This document shows, piece by piece, positions 43,401 through 54,426 of a DNA stretch of 64,000 bases. The DNA is from Myrica gale (lineage: Eukaryota; Streptophyta; Magnoliopsida; Fagales; Myricaceae), in the NCBI GenBank assembly GCA_963930655.1, contig OZ005616.1, forward strand, positions 12,676,001 to 12,740,000, given 5' to 3'. The notes below the pieces were generated by a model that did not search any database, had not been told where the DNA came from, and worked only from the letters and a program-made list of their open reading frames with translations. The position numbers were made by a program, and so were the translations under genes. Position 1 is the first letter of the stretch; every line of letters starts with the position of its first letter.

Positions 43401-44585
43401 GCTTGTAGGCGATCCACGTGTCTGTATATACGAACAAGAAGACCAAGAGTAAGTGGAATAGTAAGTGGATACTGTAAGTGTACAGTAAGTATTTCTTTTC
43501 AAAACTGGAATGACACACTGCATCGTTTCATGAATACGTATGGATTTTAAGAAAGCATGACATGATATGAATTTCATGAACAAGCATGAATTTTAAGCAA
43601 GTATGAATTTTAAGCAAGCATGACATGACATGTGCATTGCATGAATTTTTCAAGAAGAAAATTATGCAATGATTTTTATGGAAAGAATATGAGAAGTTTT
43701 ATGAAACGATAAGTTAAGATTAAGGGCACCGGTCGGTACCGTACCATCAAGTTGGACTCCCATACCGAAGGACATATATGAGAAGGATGGGTGAATCCAA
43801 GAGGCTGTGCAAGCCACACTGAAGGACAGTGAGAAGGTGTGGTGCCTCCAAGGGTCGTGTCTAGCCATCAGGCCTGGGGCCACTTCAAGGGCTAGCTCGA
43901 CCAGATGTTAAGGTCTCCAAGGGAATTCGGGGACGGTTCCGAAGGGAACGCACAACCCTGACTTCAGGGGTCAAATGGAGCGAGCCCACAAGTAAAAGAC
44001 ATGAAATAATTATGATAAGGCCAACAAGGGCACAAGTACGAATGAATGATTTTTAAGGGCCAAGGGCCAGTTTTACAAGCAAGTATGAAAGAAAGTGGTT
44101 TTCAAGGGCCTGGGGCCGAAAACACTAAGCAAGAGCATATGCATAATTCATGATCACGCATATGCATCAGTTATTAAGTTTTCTTTCTTTCATGATTAAG
44201 CAAGCATGAGTCAAGAGCATGATTTTAAGTTTTATGTTTTTCCCTTACTGAGTCTTTTTGACTCACGTTTTTAAAACTGTGTCATTCCAGATGTATCAGG
44301 TGAAGAGAGTCAGGAGGACTACCTGACCTAGATGCCCAAGATGTTAAGCTTCGCATTTTGTTGATAGTGACATGAGTGTCACTAATTGGGTTCTAATATG
44401 TTTTAAATATTTGTTTTGTATGAATTTAATGAGAACTCTGATTATGTAAGTATTTTCTCAAACCCCTCGCGATCCTGTACGTTTCCGCCGTAATCAAGTA
44501 AGAATATAAGTAAGAACGCTGGAGCCATCCGGGGGATAGCTCGCGGCTGTCACGGTCCCTGCGGGATGCCGTTCGGGGCGTGACA
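40457..44585 (+). repeat. 5' LTR of element B (4129 bp)
   Basis: TGTGAGACCCCG...GGGGCGTGACA. CT-rich leader at about 41,520-41,840, intron-like GTAAGATTAG...TTTTCTAG pairs around 42030-42105, TA run near 43310, stem-loop series 43757-43975. Confidence 0.95.
43757..43975 (+). other. stem-loop series in 5' LTR B
   Basis: CCCATACC/GGATGGG (43758-43790), CCACACT/AGGTGTGG (43814-43842), TAGCC/GGCTA around a replaced loop (43863-43895), GGTTCC/GGGAAC and CCCTG/CAGGG. The third loop no longer contains GAAGGA, yet the closing stem remains. Confidence 0.6.
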
Positions 44586-44592
44586 GTTAAGT

Positions 44593-44604
44593 TGGTATCA
44601 GAGG
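44593..44604 (+). promoter_or_regulatory. primer binding site of element B
   Basis: TGGTATCAGAGG, the initiator-Met tRNA primer sequence, 7 bases after the LTR. Confidence 0.9.
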
Positions 44605-44747
44605 ATCGGAGGGTAGAGTCGTAGAACATAGGGAACGAAGTAGAACCCTAAACCCTAAAGCATGAGATAGCACGTTTAGGGTTAAGTATGATGAGAATTT
44701 ATGAGGTTGAGGTTGTTCTAAGCTGAACGATAACGTTGAAGTGCAGG

Positions 44748-45389
44748 ATGGCACCTAGGAGGCCAACAAGAAATCAAGAGTCTGAGGCTCCCGGAGTTAC
44801 TACCGAGGATGTGTTAAGGCACATGGCTCAGCTAGTTGCCGAGCACGTGCAGCCGGGTGCCCATGCTGAAGGGGCCCGAGGACGCCCTGAGGGGTGTACG
44901 TTCGATCAGTTTAACCGCCAGCACCCGCCAGCGTACAACGGCAGGGGAGATGCCATACTAGCAGAAAATTGGCTGGTGGAGATGAAAGAGCTACTTGAGG
45001 TCTTGGGGTGTACCGAGGCCCAAAAGTTAAGTTATGCTACCTTCAAGCTGCAAGGGGATGCCAAAAGGTGGTGGCAGTCCGAGAAGGTGTTGCTGGAACA
45101 GGAGCTGGGAGAGCAGCCCATAACCTGGGAGAGGTTCCAGCAAGAATTTTTAGATCGTTATTTCCCACGGACGACCCGGGAAGCGAAGGCAAGGGAATTC
45201 GCTACCCTAACTCAAGGAGCCATGACGGTGGAGCAATACGCAGGCCGATTCATGGAGCTGGTGCGGTTTGCCCCGTACTTGGTGCCCGATGAGGAAAGGA
45301 AGGCCCGAAAGTTTGAGGAAGGGTTACACCCACGGGTCTATGACAGGGTGTACAGTCACAACCTTAAAACCCTGGCAGAAGTAATTTAA
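44748..45389 (+). pseudogene. gypsy Gag of element B, ended by an early stop
   Basis: Begins MAPRRPTRNQESEAP in the same GTGCAG-ATG context as element A; an upstream in-frame ATG at 44736 is also possible. Residues about 50-200 form the retrotransposon Gag (capsid) domain, with FDQFNRQHPPAYNGRGDAI, a WLVEMKELLEVLGC segment and the ITWERFQQEFLDRYFP motif. The frame stops at TAA 45387-45389, then continues in the same frame into the nucleocapsid part, so this is one nonsense codon, not a gene end. Gag normally assembles the virus-like particle in the cytoplasm. Confidence 0.9.
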
Positions 45390-47330
45390 CGGGCAGTGAT
45401 AGTGGAGAGAGGACTGCAGAGGATAGCAGTCTATCATGACCAGCAGAAGAGGAAGGCTCCTTCCAACCCAACCGTTCCGCAGATGCCCTGGAAGAAAAGT
45501 AGGCCAGAGCCGTCACAGAGGCAGCCTCAGAGGTCGAACCAGAGGCCGAACCCGAGGCCAAACCAGAGGCCTGGTGGAGCTCAGAATGCCGGAGGAAATC
45601 AGTTTCCTCTGTGCAACAAGTGCAACAAGAGACACCCTGGGGAGTGCAGGCAGGGCTTATGTTTCAAATGTGGGAAGCCTGGTCACTTCGCCAGAGACTG
45701 TAGGAGTGCAGGCAGTTCAAACCAAGCACCCCGACCCACGCAGCAGGACAATGCAAGGAGGCAGGGAGGCCCAACACAGGCGATTTTATATGCAATGACT
45801 CCGGAGGACGCGGAGAACCAGAACCGAGTGGTGGTAGGTAAGTTGCCTTTGCCCCAGGGGGAAGCCCTAGTTCTGTTTGATTCAGGGGCCACGCATTCAT
45901 TCATTGCATCAGCATATTGCAAGACACATGCCTTAAATAGTGAGTTGTTGGATTGTGGTGTCCTTGTGTCAACGCCCGCTGGGGGAAGAGTCGAGTGTAG
46001 CCGGATGGTGAAGGACTATCCGATAGTAGTAGAAGGGCAAGTCATGTTGGCTGATCTGATAGTTATGGAGATGGGAGGATTTGATGTCATCCTAGGTATG
46101 GATTGGTTGTCGAAGCATGGTGCCAACATTCGGTGCTATGAGAAGAAGGTCGTGTTCCAAAAGGAGGGGAGACCGGATTGTTGTTTTACCGGTATGAGGA
46201 AGATGGAACGAAGGCCAGCAATTGTCTCGGCCCTGCAAGCTAAGAGATTGTTGCAAGGAGGGCACGAGGGAATTCTAGTATGGGCAAGTGATACGCGAAG
46301 CGATACGCAGAACGAGGTCCCTGCATTTGACCAAACCCCAATAGTGACTGAGTTTCCGGATGTATTCCCGGAAGACCTACCGGGGTTACCGCCGGATAGG
46401 GAGGTGGAGTTCGGAATTGAATTGGAAGCTGGGACAGTCCCAATTTCCAAGGTGCCGTATCGAATGGCTCCGGCAGAGCTAAAGGAGCTGAAGGTCCAGT
46501 TGGAAGATCTCTTGGAGAAGGGATTTATAAGGCCGAGTGTGTCGCCTTGGGGAGCACCGATCCTGTTTGTGAAAAAGAAGGACGGAAGTCTCCGGATGTG
46601 TATTGATTATAGGGAGTTGAATAAGTTGACTGTGAAGAATAGGTACCCGCTACCTCGCATTGACGATTTGTTCGATCAATTGCAGGGGGCACAAATATTT
46701 TCAAGAATTGATTTGAGGTCAGGTTACCACCAGTTGAAGGTTAAGGAGGGAGATATATCAAAGACGGCCTTTCGGACCCGATATGGTCATTATGAATTTT
46801 TGGTGATGCCGTTTGGATTAACTAATGCCCCGGCCGCATTTATGGACTTGATGAATCGAGTGTTCAGGGAGTTCCTGGATAAATTTGTGGTGGTGTTCAT
46901 AGACGATATTTTGATTTATTCTCGGAACCAGGAGGAGCATGAGGAGCATCTCAGGATTGTTTTGCAGATCCTAAGGGAGAAGAAGCTATATGCTAAATTC
47001 TCGAAGTGCGAGTTTTGGTTGCAGCAAGTCCCATTTTTAGGGCATGTAGTGTCGGGAGAAGGAATAGCTGTAGATCCCGGAAAGGTTGATGCGGTTTTCA
47101 AATGGCCTAGACCTACAAATGTTAAGGAGATAAGAAGTTTCCTGGGATTAGCAGGGTATTACCGGAGGTTTATCAAGGAATTTTCAAAGATAGCTATGCC
47201 GATGACCACGTTGACCAAGAAGAACGTTAAGTTCGATTGGACAGACAAGTGTGAGCAAAGTTTCCAGACGCTAAAGGCTCATCTGGTTACTGCCCCGGTG
47301 TTAGCATTGCCTTCGGAACATGGGGAGTAA
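45390..47330 (+). pseudogene. element B nucleocapsid, protease and reverse transcriptase
   Basis: Same frame as Gag. Counting from the first ATG (45396), a CCHC zinc knuckle has C89, C92, H97 and C102, with a further Cys-rich motif at 73-84. The aspartic protease active site FDSGATHSF is at 161-169, and VILGMDWL at 231-238. The reverse transcriptase (about 370-540) contains the [30 protein letters not shown] and MPFGLTNAP motifs and the catalytic FIDD at 501-504. The start of RNase H follows until TAA 47328-47330, a second in-frame nonsense codon; element A reads through at this point. Apart from the two stops all catalytic motifs are intact. Confidence 0.93.
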
Positions 47331-49229
47331 GAGATCTATACGGACGCCTCAAAGCAAGGTCTTGGGTGTGTGTTGATGCAAGATAAGAGGGTCATAGCCT
47401 ACGCGTCGAGGCAACTGAGGCCCCACGAGGTGAATTACCCCACCCACGACTTGGAGTTGGCTGCAGTCGTGCATGCTCTGAAAATATGGAGGCATTATCT
47501 CTATGGGGTTAAGTGCGAGATATTTACGGACCATAAAAGCCTCAAGTATTTTAACACTCAGAAGGAGCTGAATATGAGGCAGCGGCGCTGGTTGGAGCTG
47601 ATCAAGGACTATGATTGCACCATTAGCTACCATCCTGGGAAAGCTAACGTGGTGGCTGATGCTTTAAGCCGGAAGTCGGCTGAAACAAGTGCCGTAGAGG
47701 TAGTGGCTAAGGAGATCATGGAGGATCTAAAAAGAGAGGAGATCACGCTTGTATTGGCCGACCGGTATGTTTCCATCGCAGGGCTGTCATTGCAACCATC
47801 GCTGGAGGAGCGAATCTGTGAAGCCCAGAAGAGCGATGCGGTGATAATAGGGATTAGGGAAAGGATTGAGAAGAATAATGATCCCGATTTTGAGGATAGG
47901 GATGGAGTGCTGAGGTACCGGAGTAGAATATGTGTCCCTGGTGATGGGGGAATCAAGGAGTTGATTTTGGCAGAGGCGCATACTACGCCCTATACCATCC
48001 ACCCTGGAGGAACGAAGATGTATCAAGACATCAAGAAGGTTTACTGGTGGCCGAATATGAAGAGAGAGATAGCGGAGTATGTCGCTCGATGTCTGACTTG
48101 TCAGAGAGTGAAAGCAGAACACCAGAGGCCAGCAGGAACATTGAAGCCTCTGGAGATCCCTGAATGGAAGTGGGAAGGAATAGCCATGGATTTTGTAGTA
48201 GGGCTACCAAGAACGACAGCTGGCTACGATGCAATATGGGTAGTAGTGGACCGATTGACCAAGTCAGCCCACTTTCTGCCCATCAGGGTGAAGTATACCC
48301 CGGAAAGGCTAGCTGAAGTTTATCTCCAAGAAATTGTGAGACTCCATGGCATACCAAAGAGCATAGTGTCGGATAGGGATCCGAGATTTACGTCAAGGTT
48401 TTGGAAAAGATTGCAGGAGTCCCTAGGCACTAAGTTGAATTTTAGCACTGCTTTCCACCCACAGACGGATGGCCAATCGGAGCGGACCATTCAAATCTTG
48501 GAAGACATGCTTCGAGCATGCGTCATTGACTTCAAAGGAAGCTGGGCTCAGTATTTGCCGCTAGCAGAGTTCGCATACAACAACAGTTTCCAATCAAGTA
48601 TTGGCATGGCACCGTATGAAGCTTTGTATGGAAGGAGGTGTAGGTCGCCATTATATTGGGATGAAGTAGGAGAAGGAAGACTGTTGGGACCAGAGATGAT
48701 TTTACAGACAAAAGAGAAGATTCGGTTGATAAAAGAAAGACTTAATACGGCCCAAAGTCGGCAGAAGAGTTATGCGGACAACCGGCGAAGAGAATTGGCC
48801 TTTGAGGAAGGAAGTAAAGTGTTTTTAAAAATTTCTCCAACAAAGGGGGTAGCACGATTCGGGAAGAAGGGGAAGCTTCAACCCCGATTTATAGGACCTT
48901 TCGAGATCCTAGAGCGTGTTGGACCAATGGCGTATAGACTGGCCTTACCGCCATCAATTGCGGGAGTACATGATGTGTTCCACGTATCGGTTTTACGAAA
49001 GTATGTGTCAGACCCTACCCATGTGTTAGAATATGAGCCCTTACAAATTAAGGAAAACCTTACCTATGTGGAGGAGCCAGTAAGGATCATCGATAGAAAA
49101 GAGCGACAATTGCGGACCAAGGTGATACCGCTAGTGAAGGTTCTATGGAGGAATCATGGGGTAGAGGAGGCATCTTGGGAGTTGGAAAGTGATATGTACG
49201 AGAAGTACCCCCAGTTAAAAGGAGAATAG
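47331..49229 (+). pseudogene. element B RNase H, integrase and chromodomain-like C-terminus
   Basis: Continues the Gag-Pol frame to a natural stop at 49227-49229. It starts with the RNase H DASKQGLG motif, and D54 and the VADALSR motif follow (numbering from the first internal ATG, 47370). The integrase zinc domain has H204, H211, C241 and C244. The catalytic residues are D274, D335 and E371, again a DD35E arrangement. The last 60 residues ([20 protein letters not shown] onward) form a chromodomain-like module that in chromoviruses guides insertion to heterochromatin. It lies downstream of the second stop, so full-length Pol cannot be made as read. Confidence 0.93.
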
Positions 49230-49395
49230 TATCCGAATGTTTACTTCCCTTCCTATTGATTGAATGTTTGGCTTGTATGAGTATTATTGTCTGATATTTG
49301 TGTTTGACTTCCTTACATAAAGAATGCTAAATTCTTTGTGATACATGATGATATTTTGTATATATACATGACTGACCGTTGCATTATGTTGTCAG

Positions 49396-50271
49396 ATGCC
49401 GCCGAGTAGTCGACCCCCTCGTTCCCAGCATTCGGGAACACCTTCTCAGAGAAGGATGACAGCACCCGAGTATCGAAGCCTGTTCAGGGTTAATCATAGA
49501 ACCCAAGGTTCGACGAGACAGTCGGGAAGCCATGAGGCTCCGACTCACGCATCACATGAGACGGATAGAGGGGACCCCCGAGGAGTGTACAAAACCCACG
49601 TAACGTATTGGCAGCAAGGTATGGCGGGGACATACCAGCCCCCGCCACCCCCGGCACCTGACCAACCTGGACCTTCCAGGTGGGGTCAACCCTTATCTCC
49701 AGATTGTTCTGGATATCTGGAGGGTATTTACTGGCCAGAGTCGCCAATAAATGCTATTCCCTTAAGGACCATGTTACCCGAAAACTTTGAGGAAGATCCG
49801 GAAGAGGAACCGGAAGAGGATCCGGAAGAGGATCCGGAAGAGGATCCGGAAGAGGACCCGGAGGAGGATCCGGAAGAAGACCCCATGGAACAACATCCGA
49901 TACCTAGTGAGACTAGAGAACGATCCCAAGAACGACCTAGGCGTAGTAACTCGAGACGTGAGTGTACACCTAGGCGATGTAACGAGAACCGACACCGTCG
50001 AAGAGTTAGGGCTCAAGACGCTGGATCGGAGACCCACTTTTCGTCACAGGAAGTAGAGTCTAGACCTAGGTTTCATGGACCACCCGAGAACGTCATCCAT
50101 GACCCTAGTCTAGAGGAACCAAGTCAAGGAATCAGATCGCACTCTTGGACGGGGAGTAATTCCCCAGATCGTGTTTACCAGGGAGAGATTAGTAGTGGGA
50201 CAAGCACTAATGTTCGTCCCAATCCCCATTGTCCTACACCTACGCAATCAGGGCAAAATTTCTGGTGGTAA
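49396..50271 (+). CDS. extra open frame between pol and 3' LTR, acidic-repeat protein of unknown function
   Basis: 291 codons in a different frame from pol, 167 bases after its stop and ending 28 bases before the polypurine tract. The start codon directly follows GTTGTCAG, a good splice acceptor, so a spliced subgenomic RNA could express it. The N-terminus is basic and Ser/Pro-rich (MPPSSRPPRSQHSGTPSQRR). A QPPPPPAP stretch lies near residue 76. About 131-167 are acidic repeats of EEDP-type tetrads encoded by 12-bp GAGGATCCGGAA units. An Arg-rich segment (about 175-205) follows. No transmembrane segment or signal peptide is seen, so an envelope role is unsupported. I do not recognise the family. 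It stays open although Gag-Pol carries two stops. Confidence 0.6.
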   Translation: MPPSSRPPRSQHSGTPSQRRMTAPEYRSLFRVNHRTQGSTRQSGSHEAPTHASHETDRGDPRGVYKTHVTYWQQGMAGTYQPPPPPAPDQPGPSRWGQPLSPDCSGYLEGIYWPESPINAIPLRTMLPENFEEDPEEEPEEDPEEDPEEDPEEDPEEDPEEDPMEQHPIPSETRERSQERPRRSNSRRECTPRRCNENRHRRRVRAQDAGSETHFSSQEVESRPRFHGPPENVIHDPSLEEPSQGIRSHSWTGSNSPDRVYQGEISSGTSTNVRPNPHCPTPTQSGQNFWW

Positions 50272-50298
50272 AAGAAATTCCGAGGTCGGAATTTTTAT

Positions 50299-50311
50299 AC
50301 GGAGGGGAGAA
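50299..50311 (+). promoter_or_regulatory. polypurine tract of element B
   Basis: Purine-rich ACGGAGGGGAGAA directly before the 3' LTR, the plus-strand primer; compare 13927-13938 in element A. Confidence 0.85.
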
Positions 50312-53300
50312 TGTGAGACCCCGATTTTCCCCTACGTAATTGCTTATGTATTATTTTATTTTTCCAATGTAATAGTTTTATTTCTTAATGGGGCTATGTT
50401 TTGGCCAATGTATGGCCTAATTTCTTATGTTATGGTATTTCGATTAAAATGGGATTTTATTTCATAAAATCTCTTTAAATAATTAATATGCCGTTTTAAT
50501 GCAAGTACAAATTATATTATGTTAAGAGCCGAAATTTGCAAGTAAGTTCCTCTTTTACAAATTGATATTTTTCATTTACCTACTATGATTCATGGGCCAT
50601 ATAATTCGAATTATGCTTTAATAATTTCCTTGTATAAGCCGAAATTATTAATAGATTAAATAATGAAATTCTTTTGAATACATGGATTAAATATTGTATG
50701 TGACATGTAATATTATGATGTGTTCTATATTATTAATAGAATTTCCATATGAATATTCAAATGATAAGCTATGTAGTTATGTGATAAGTTTAGAAATGAT
50801 TTAATTGATAAGCATACTTGCTTATCATAGTGATAAGCAAGCATGATAAGCTAGGAAACCTTTAGAGTGATAAGGCCTTGTGATTATTGTAGAGATAGGC
50901 TAAGGCCATTATCACATGATAAGATATCATACTTATAAGGTGATAAGCTATTGGAATGGATAGATAAGTAAGAGAGCTTATAAAGTGATAAGTTAGGTGA
51001 TAAGTGAAAACCAAGTTGAAAGTTAGTTGCATATTAATGTGGAAGTAACTAGGTTGGTTGAAAAGCAACCAAACTAAGCAAAGGAGGGCTTCTACGTGAA
51101 AGGCAAGGAGAGGAAATGTGGAAGCCAAAGTGAGGTGTCATGTGATGTGTAAGAGATGTGTAAGAAGGTGTAAGTTGTGTAAGAGTGATAAGACAACACA
51201 TGGTTGTAAAAGAGACGAGAAGAAGGCAAGGGAAAGGAAGGCTTTACGTATGGATCATGTGAAGAGAGAGAGAGAGTTTAATTCAAGGCAAGCCATGCTT
51301 AGGGAGACAAGGAAGTGATGTGAGAAAAGAGATGAAAAAAAAAAGAAGAAGAGAGAGGGAAGATAAAAGCATTGGTCGGCCAAAACCCCCCTTTTTTTCC
51401 TCACTTTTCATTTTAAATTTCTCTCTTGTCAATTCACTCTCTCAAGCTTTATGTCATAGCCTTAAAGTTGCCTTGGGAGACTCATTCCCTCACATCTCTC
51501 TTGCATTTGTCTTGACCGAACCATTCATGCCCTTCACTCTCCAAACTCTTCTCTCTTGGCCAAATATTGCAAACCTCTCCATTCTCTCCCATTTTCAAGT
51601 CTTGACCGAATCTTACACTCAAGAGTTCAAGGTTTGTGCATTTCATCTTGCCTCTAAACCACTTCCATCTAGCTTGCCAAAACCCATTCCAAAAGCCAAG
51701 TAAATCTCTCCTTTTTGTTGACAAATCCTACCATGAAAACCTAGCCATTTGACACCATTATTCTTCAAACTTACCATGTCCTCTTCACCACTATAGAGTT
51801 TCTTTTAAACCAAGCTTGGTCATTTCTAAGGAGGGTGGACCGAATCTTTGAAGGAGGAGAAGGATAGGAAGAGTTGGTAAAGAGTAAAGGTAAGATTAGT
51901 CATTGATGTTCTTGCCTTAAACATCATAAGTACTAACCATAGATGTTTTATTTTCTAGGTGCTCAAGCTTGGACAAACAACAAGGTAAGGCTAAAATGAT
52001 TTTGTTGGGTTAGCATGAGTGGCCGAATGGCCTATGTATAAGATCTTGAAGTTTTATTTTGATAGATGCCTTGATGTTGTTAGATCTTGGATGCTTAGGA
52101 ACCCTAGGTTGTTTACATGCTAGATCTAACCATGGAAGCCCTAGATCTAAGGTTGTATGTGAAGAAAAAGGCAAATGAAGAACAATGTATGCTAAAGGAA
52201 GTTAGATCTAAGTTTTGATATGTTGGGTTGATGAAAAATGATATATTTGTTTAGATCAATGGATATTAGTGTGAATAAAGAGTAGATCTATTGTTGATGG
52301 AATTATTTGATAAAAAGGATTAAGTGTATGCATGCTAGTTAGGTCACAAATGCAAAGGATATGCATGATATGATTTTTAGCATGAAAAGGATACATTTTG
52401 GGGTAAGGCCGAAAATAAGCTATGTGGATTTTCATGTATAGTTTTGAATATGTGTAGATTTGGACATTGGCCTTTAACATGTGCAAGATTTATGACCTTA
52501 AATGCATAGTAGATGATTATGTTAAGTATTGGAAGCATGCATGTTGAAGGAAATAAAGGAAAACTAATCATTGGGTAAAAACATGTGTTGGCCGAATGCC
52601 ATGAGTATAGTGTATGGTAATGGTGCTTTGAATTATAGATATTAGGTTGTGAAATTGTTGATTGGAGGATGGGATCACCCTTGGAGAAAAAGTTGTGATT
52701 TAATTGGTGCATAAATGGTAGTGGCCGAAAGTTGCAAGAAAAATTAACCCTAAGTGCAATTCATGATTTATGTATGTTCATTGTTGTGTTGGATAAGAAA
52801 TTAGGGTTAGGCTAGTTGGAATAATGTTGTAGAGCTATGATCTTTTATTAAATATTATTGGAACCCTAGTTAAGTTTTACTCGGGTTTTTATTTGAGGTT
52901 TAAAGTCTAAGTTAAGATTTAATCATGAATAATTTATTAATAGTTAGATATAAGGTTTAATGTAGTACGTGTAATAAAAAGAGACTTAGGTTTAAATCTA
53001 AACCTATGAGTATTATTTAACCCTAATCGAGACATGTACACGGATAAATATATTTTTATTTCAATAAAAATATTAATGATTTAATAAGCTAAGTTTTGAA
53101 TATTTAAGGAAAAGAATAAAATAATTATTTTTTTTAATTAAATAAATTTCAGTGATATGTATATATAGATATATATATATATATCTTCGATTGATGACTG
53201 ATTTCAAAAGAAATGATTTCATAATTCTTAAAGTCTAAAAGAATATTTGAATCGCTTGTAGGCGATCCACGTGTCTGTATATACGAACAAGAAGACCAAG

Positions 53301-54426
53301 AGTAAGTGGAATAGTAAGTGGATACTGTAAGTGTACAGTAAGTATTTCTTTTCAAAACTGGAATGACACACTGCATCGTTTCATGAACACGTATGGATTT
53401 TAAGAAAGCATGACATGATATGAATTTCATGAACAAGCATGAATTTTAAGCAAGTATGAATTTTAAGCAAGCATGACATGACATGTGCATTGCATGAATT
53501 TTTCAAGAAGAAAATTATGCAATGATTTTTATGGAAAGAATATGAGAAGTTTTATGAAACGATAAGTTAAGATTAAGGGCACCGGTCGGTACCGTACCAT
53601 CAAGTTGGACTCCCATACCGAAGGACATTTATGAGAAGGATGGGTGAATCCAAGAGGCTGTGCAAGCCACACTGAAGGACAGTGAGAAGGTGTGGTGCCT
53701 CCAAGGGTCGTGTCTAGCCATCAGGCCTGGGGCCACTTCAAGGGCTAGCTCGACCAGATGTTAAGGTCTCCAAGGGAATTCGGGGACGGTTCCGAAGGGA
53801 ACGCACAACCCTGACTTCAGGGGTCAAATGGAGCGAGCCCACAAGTAAAAGACATGAAATAATTATGATAAGGCCAACAAGGGCACAAGTACGAATGAAT
53901 GATTTTTAAGGGCCAAGGGCCAGTTTTACAAGCAAGTATGAAAGAAAGTGGTTTTCAAGGGCCTGGGGCCGAAAACACTAAGCAAGAGCATATGCATAAT
54001 TCATGATCACGCATATGCATCAGTTATTAAGTTTTCTTTCTTTCATGATTAAGCAAGCATGAGTCAAGAGCATGATTTTAAGTTTTATGTTTTTCCCTTA
54101 CTGAGTCTTTTTGACTCACGTTTTTAAAACTGTGTCATTCCAGATGTATCAGGTGAAGAGAGTCAGGAGGACTACCTGACCTAGATGCCCAAGATGTTAA
54201 GCTTCGCATTTTGTTGATAGTGACATGAGTGTCACTAATTGGGTTCTAATATGTTTTAAATATTTGTTTTGTATGAATTTAATGAGAACTCTGATTATGT
54301 AAGTATTTGCTCAAACCCCTCGCGATCCTGTACGTTTCCGCCGTAATCAAGTAAGAACGCTGGAGCCATCCGGGGGATAGCTCGCGGCTGTCACGGTCCC
54401 TGCGGGATGCCGTTCGGGGCGTGACA
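50312..54426 (+). repeat. 3' LTR of element B (4115 bp)
   Basis: Nearly identical to the 5' LTR. Differences seen: single bases near 51364, 52244, 52257, 53185, 53387, 53628 and 54309, and loss of a 12-bp unit (5' copy AAGTAAGAATATAAGTAAG, 3' copy AAGTAAG) near 54352. Ends GGGGCGTGACA. Confidence 0.95.

Larger units (their letters stand above)
40457..54426 (+). mobile_element. Ty3/gypsy chromovirus element B, complete, 13.97 kb
   Basis: TCCAC flanks both sides (40452-40456 and 54427-54431). LTRs of 4129 and 4115 bp differ by a 12-bp deletion and few substitutions. Internal order: primer site, Gag, zinc knuckle, protease, RT, RNase H, integrase, chromodomain-like end, an extra open frame, polypurine tract. 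Gag-Pol is one frame broken by two stop codons (45387 and 47328). It is inserted in solo LTR C. Clade probably Tekay/Del, judged by LTR length and C-terminal sequence. Confidence 0.95.

Noticed and set aside
49774-50037. Antisense frame opposite the acidic repeats
   Set aside because: Mirror of the 12-bp GAGGATCCGGAA repeats; repetitive DNA opens several frames at once.
49396-50271. Envelope-like gene in element B
   Set aside because: No signal peptide, no hydrophobic membrane segment, no glycosylation-rich ectodomain; very hydrophilic throughout.
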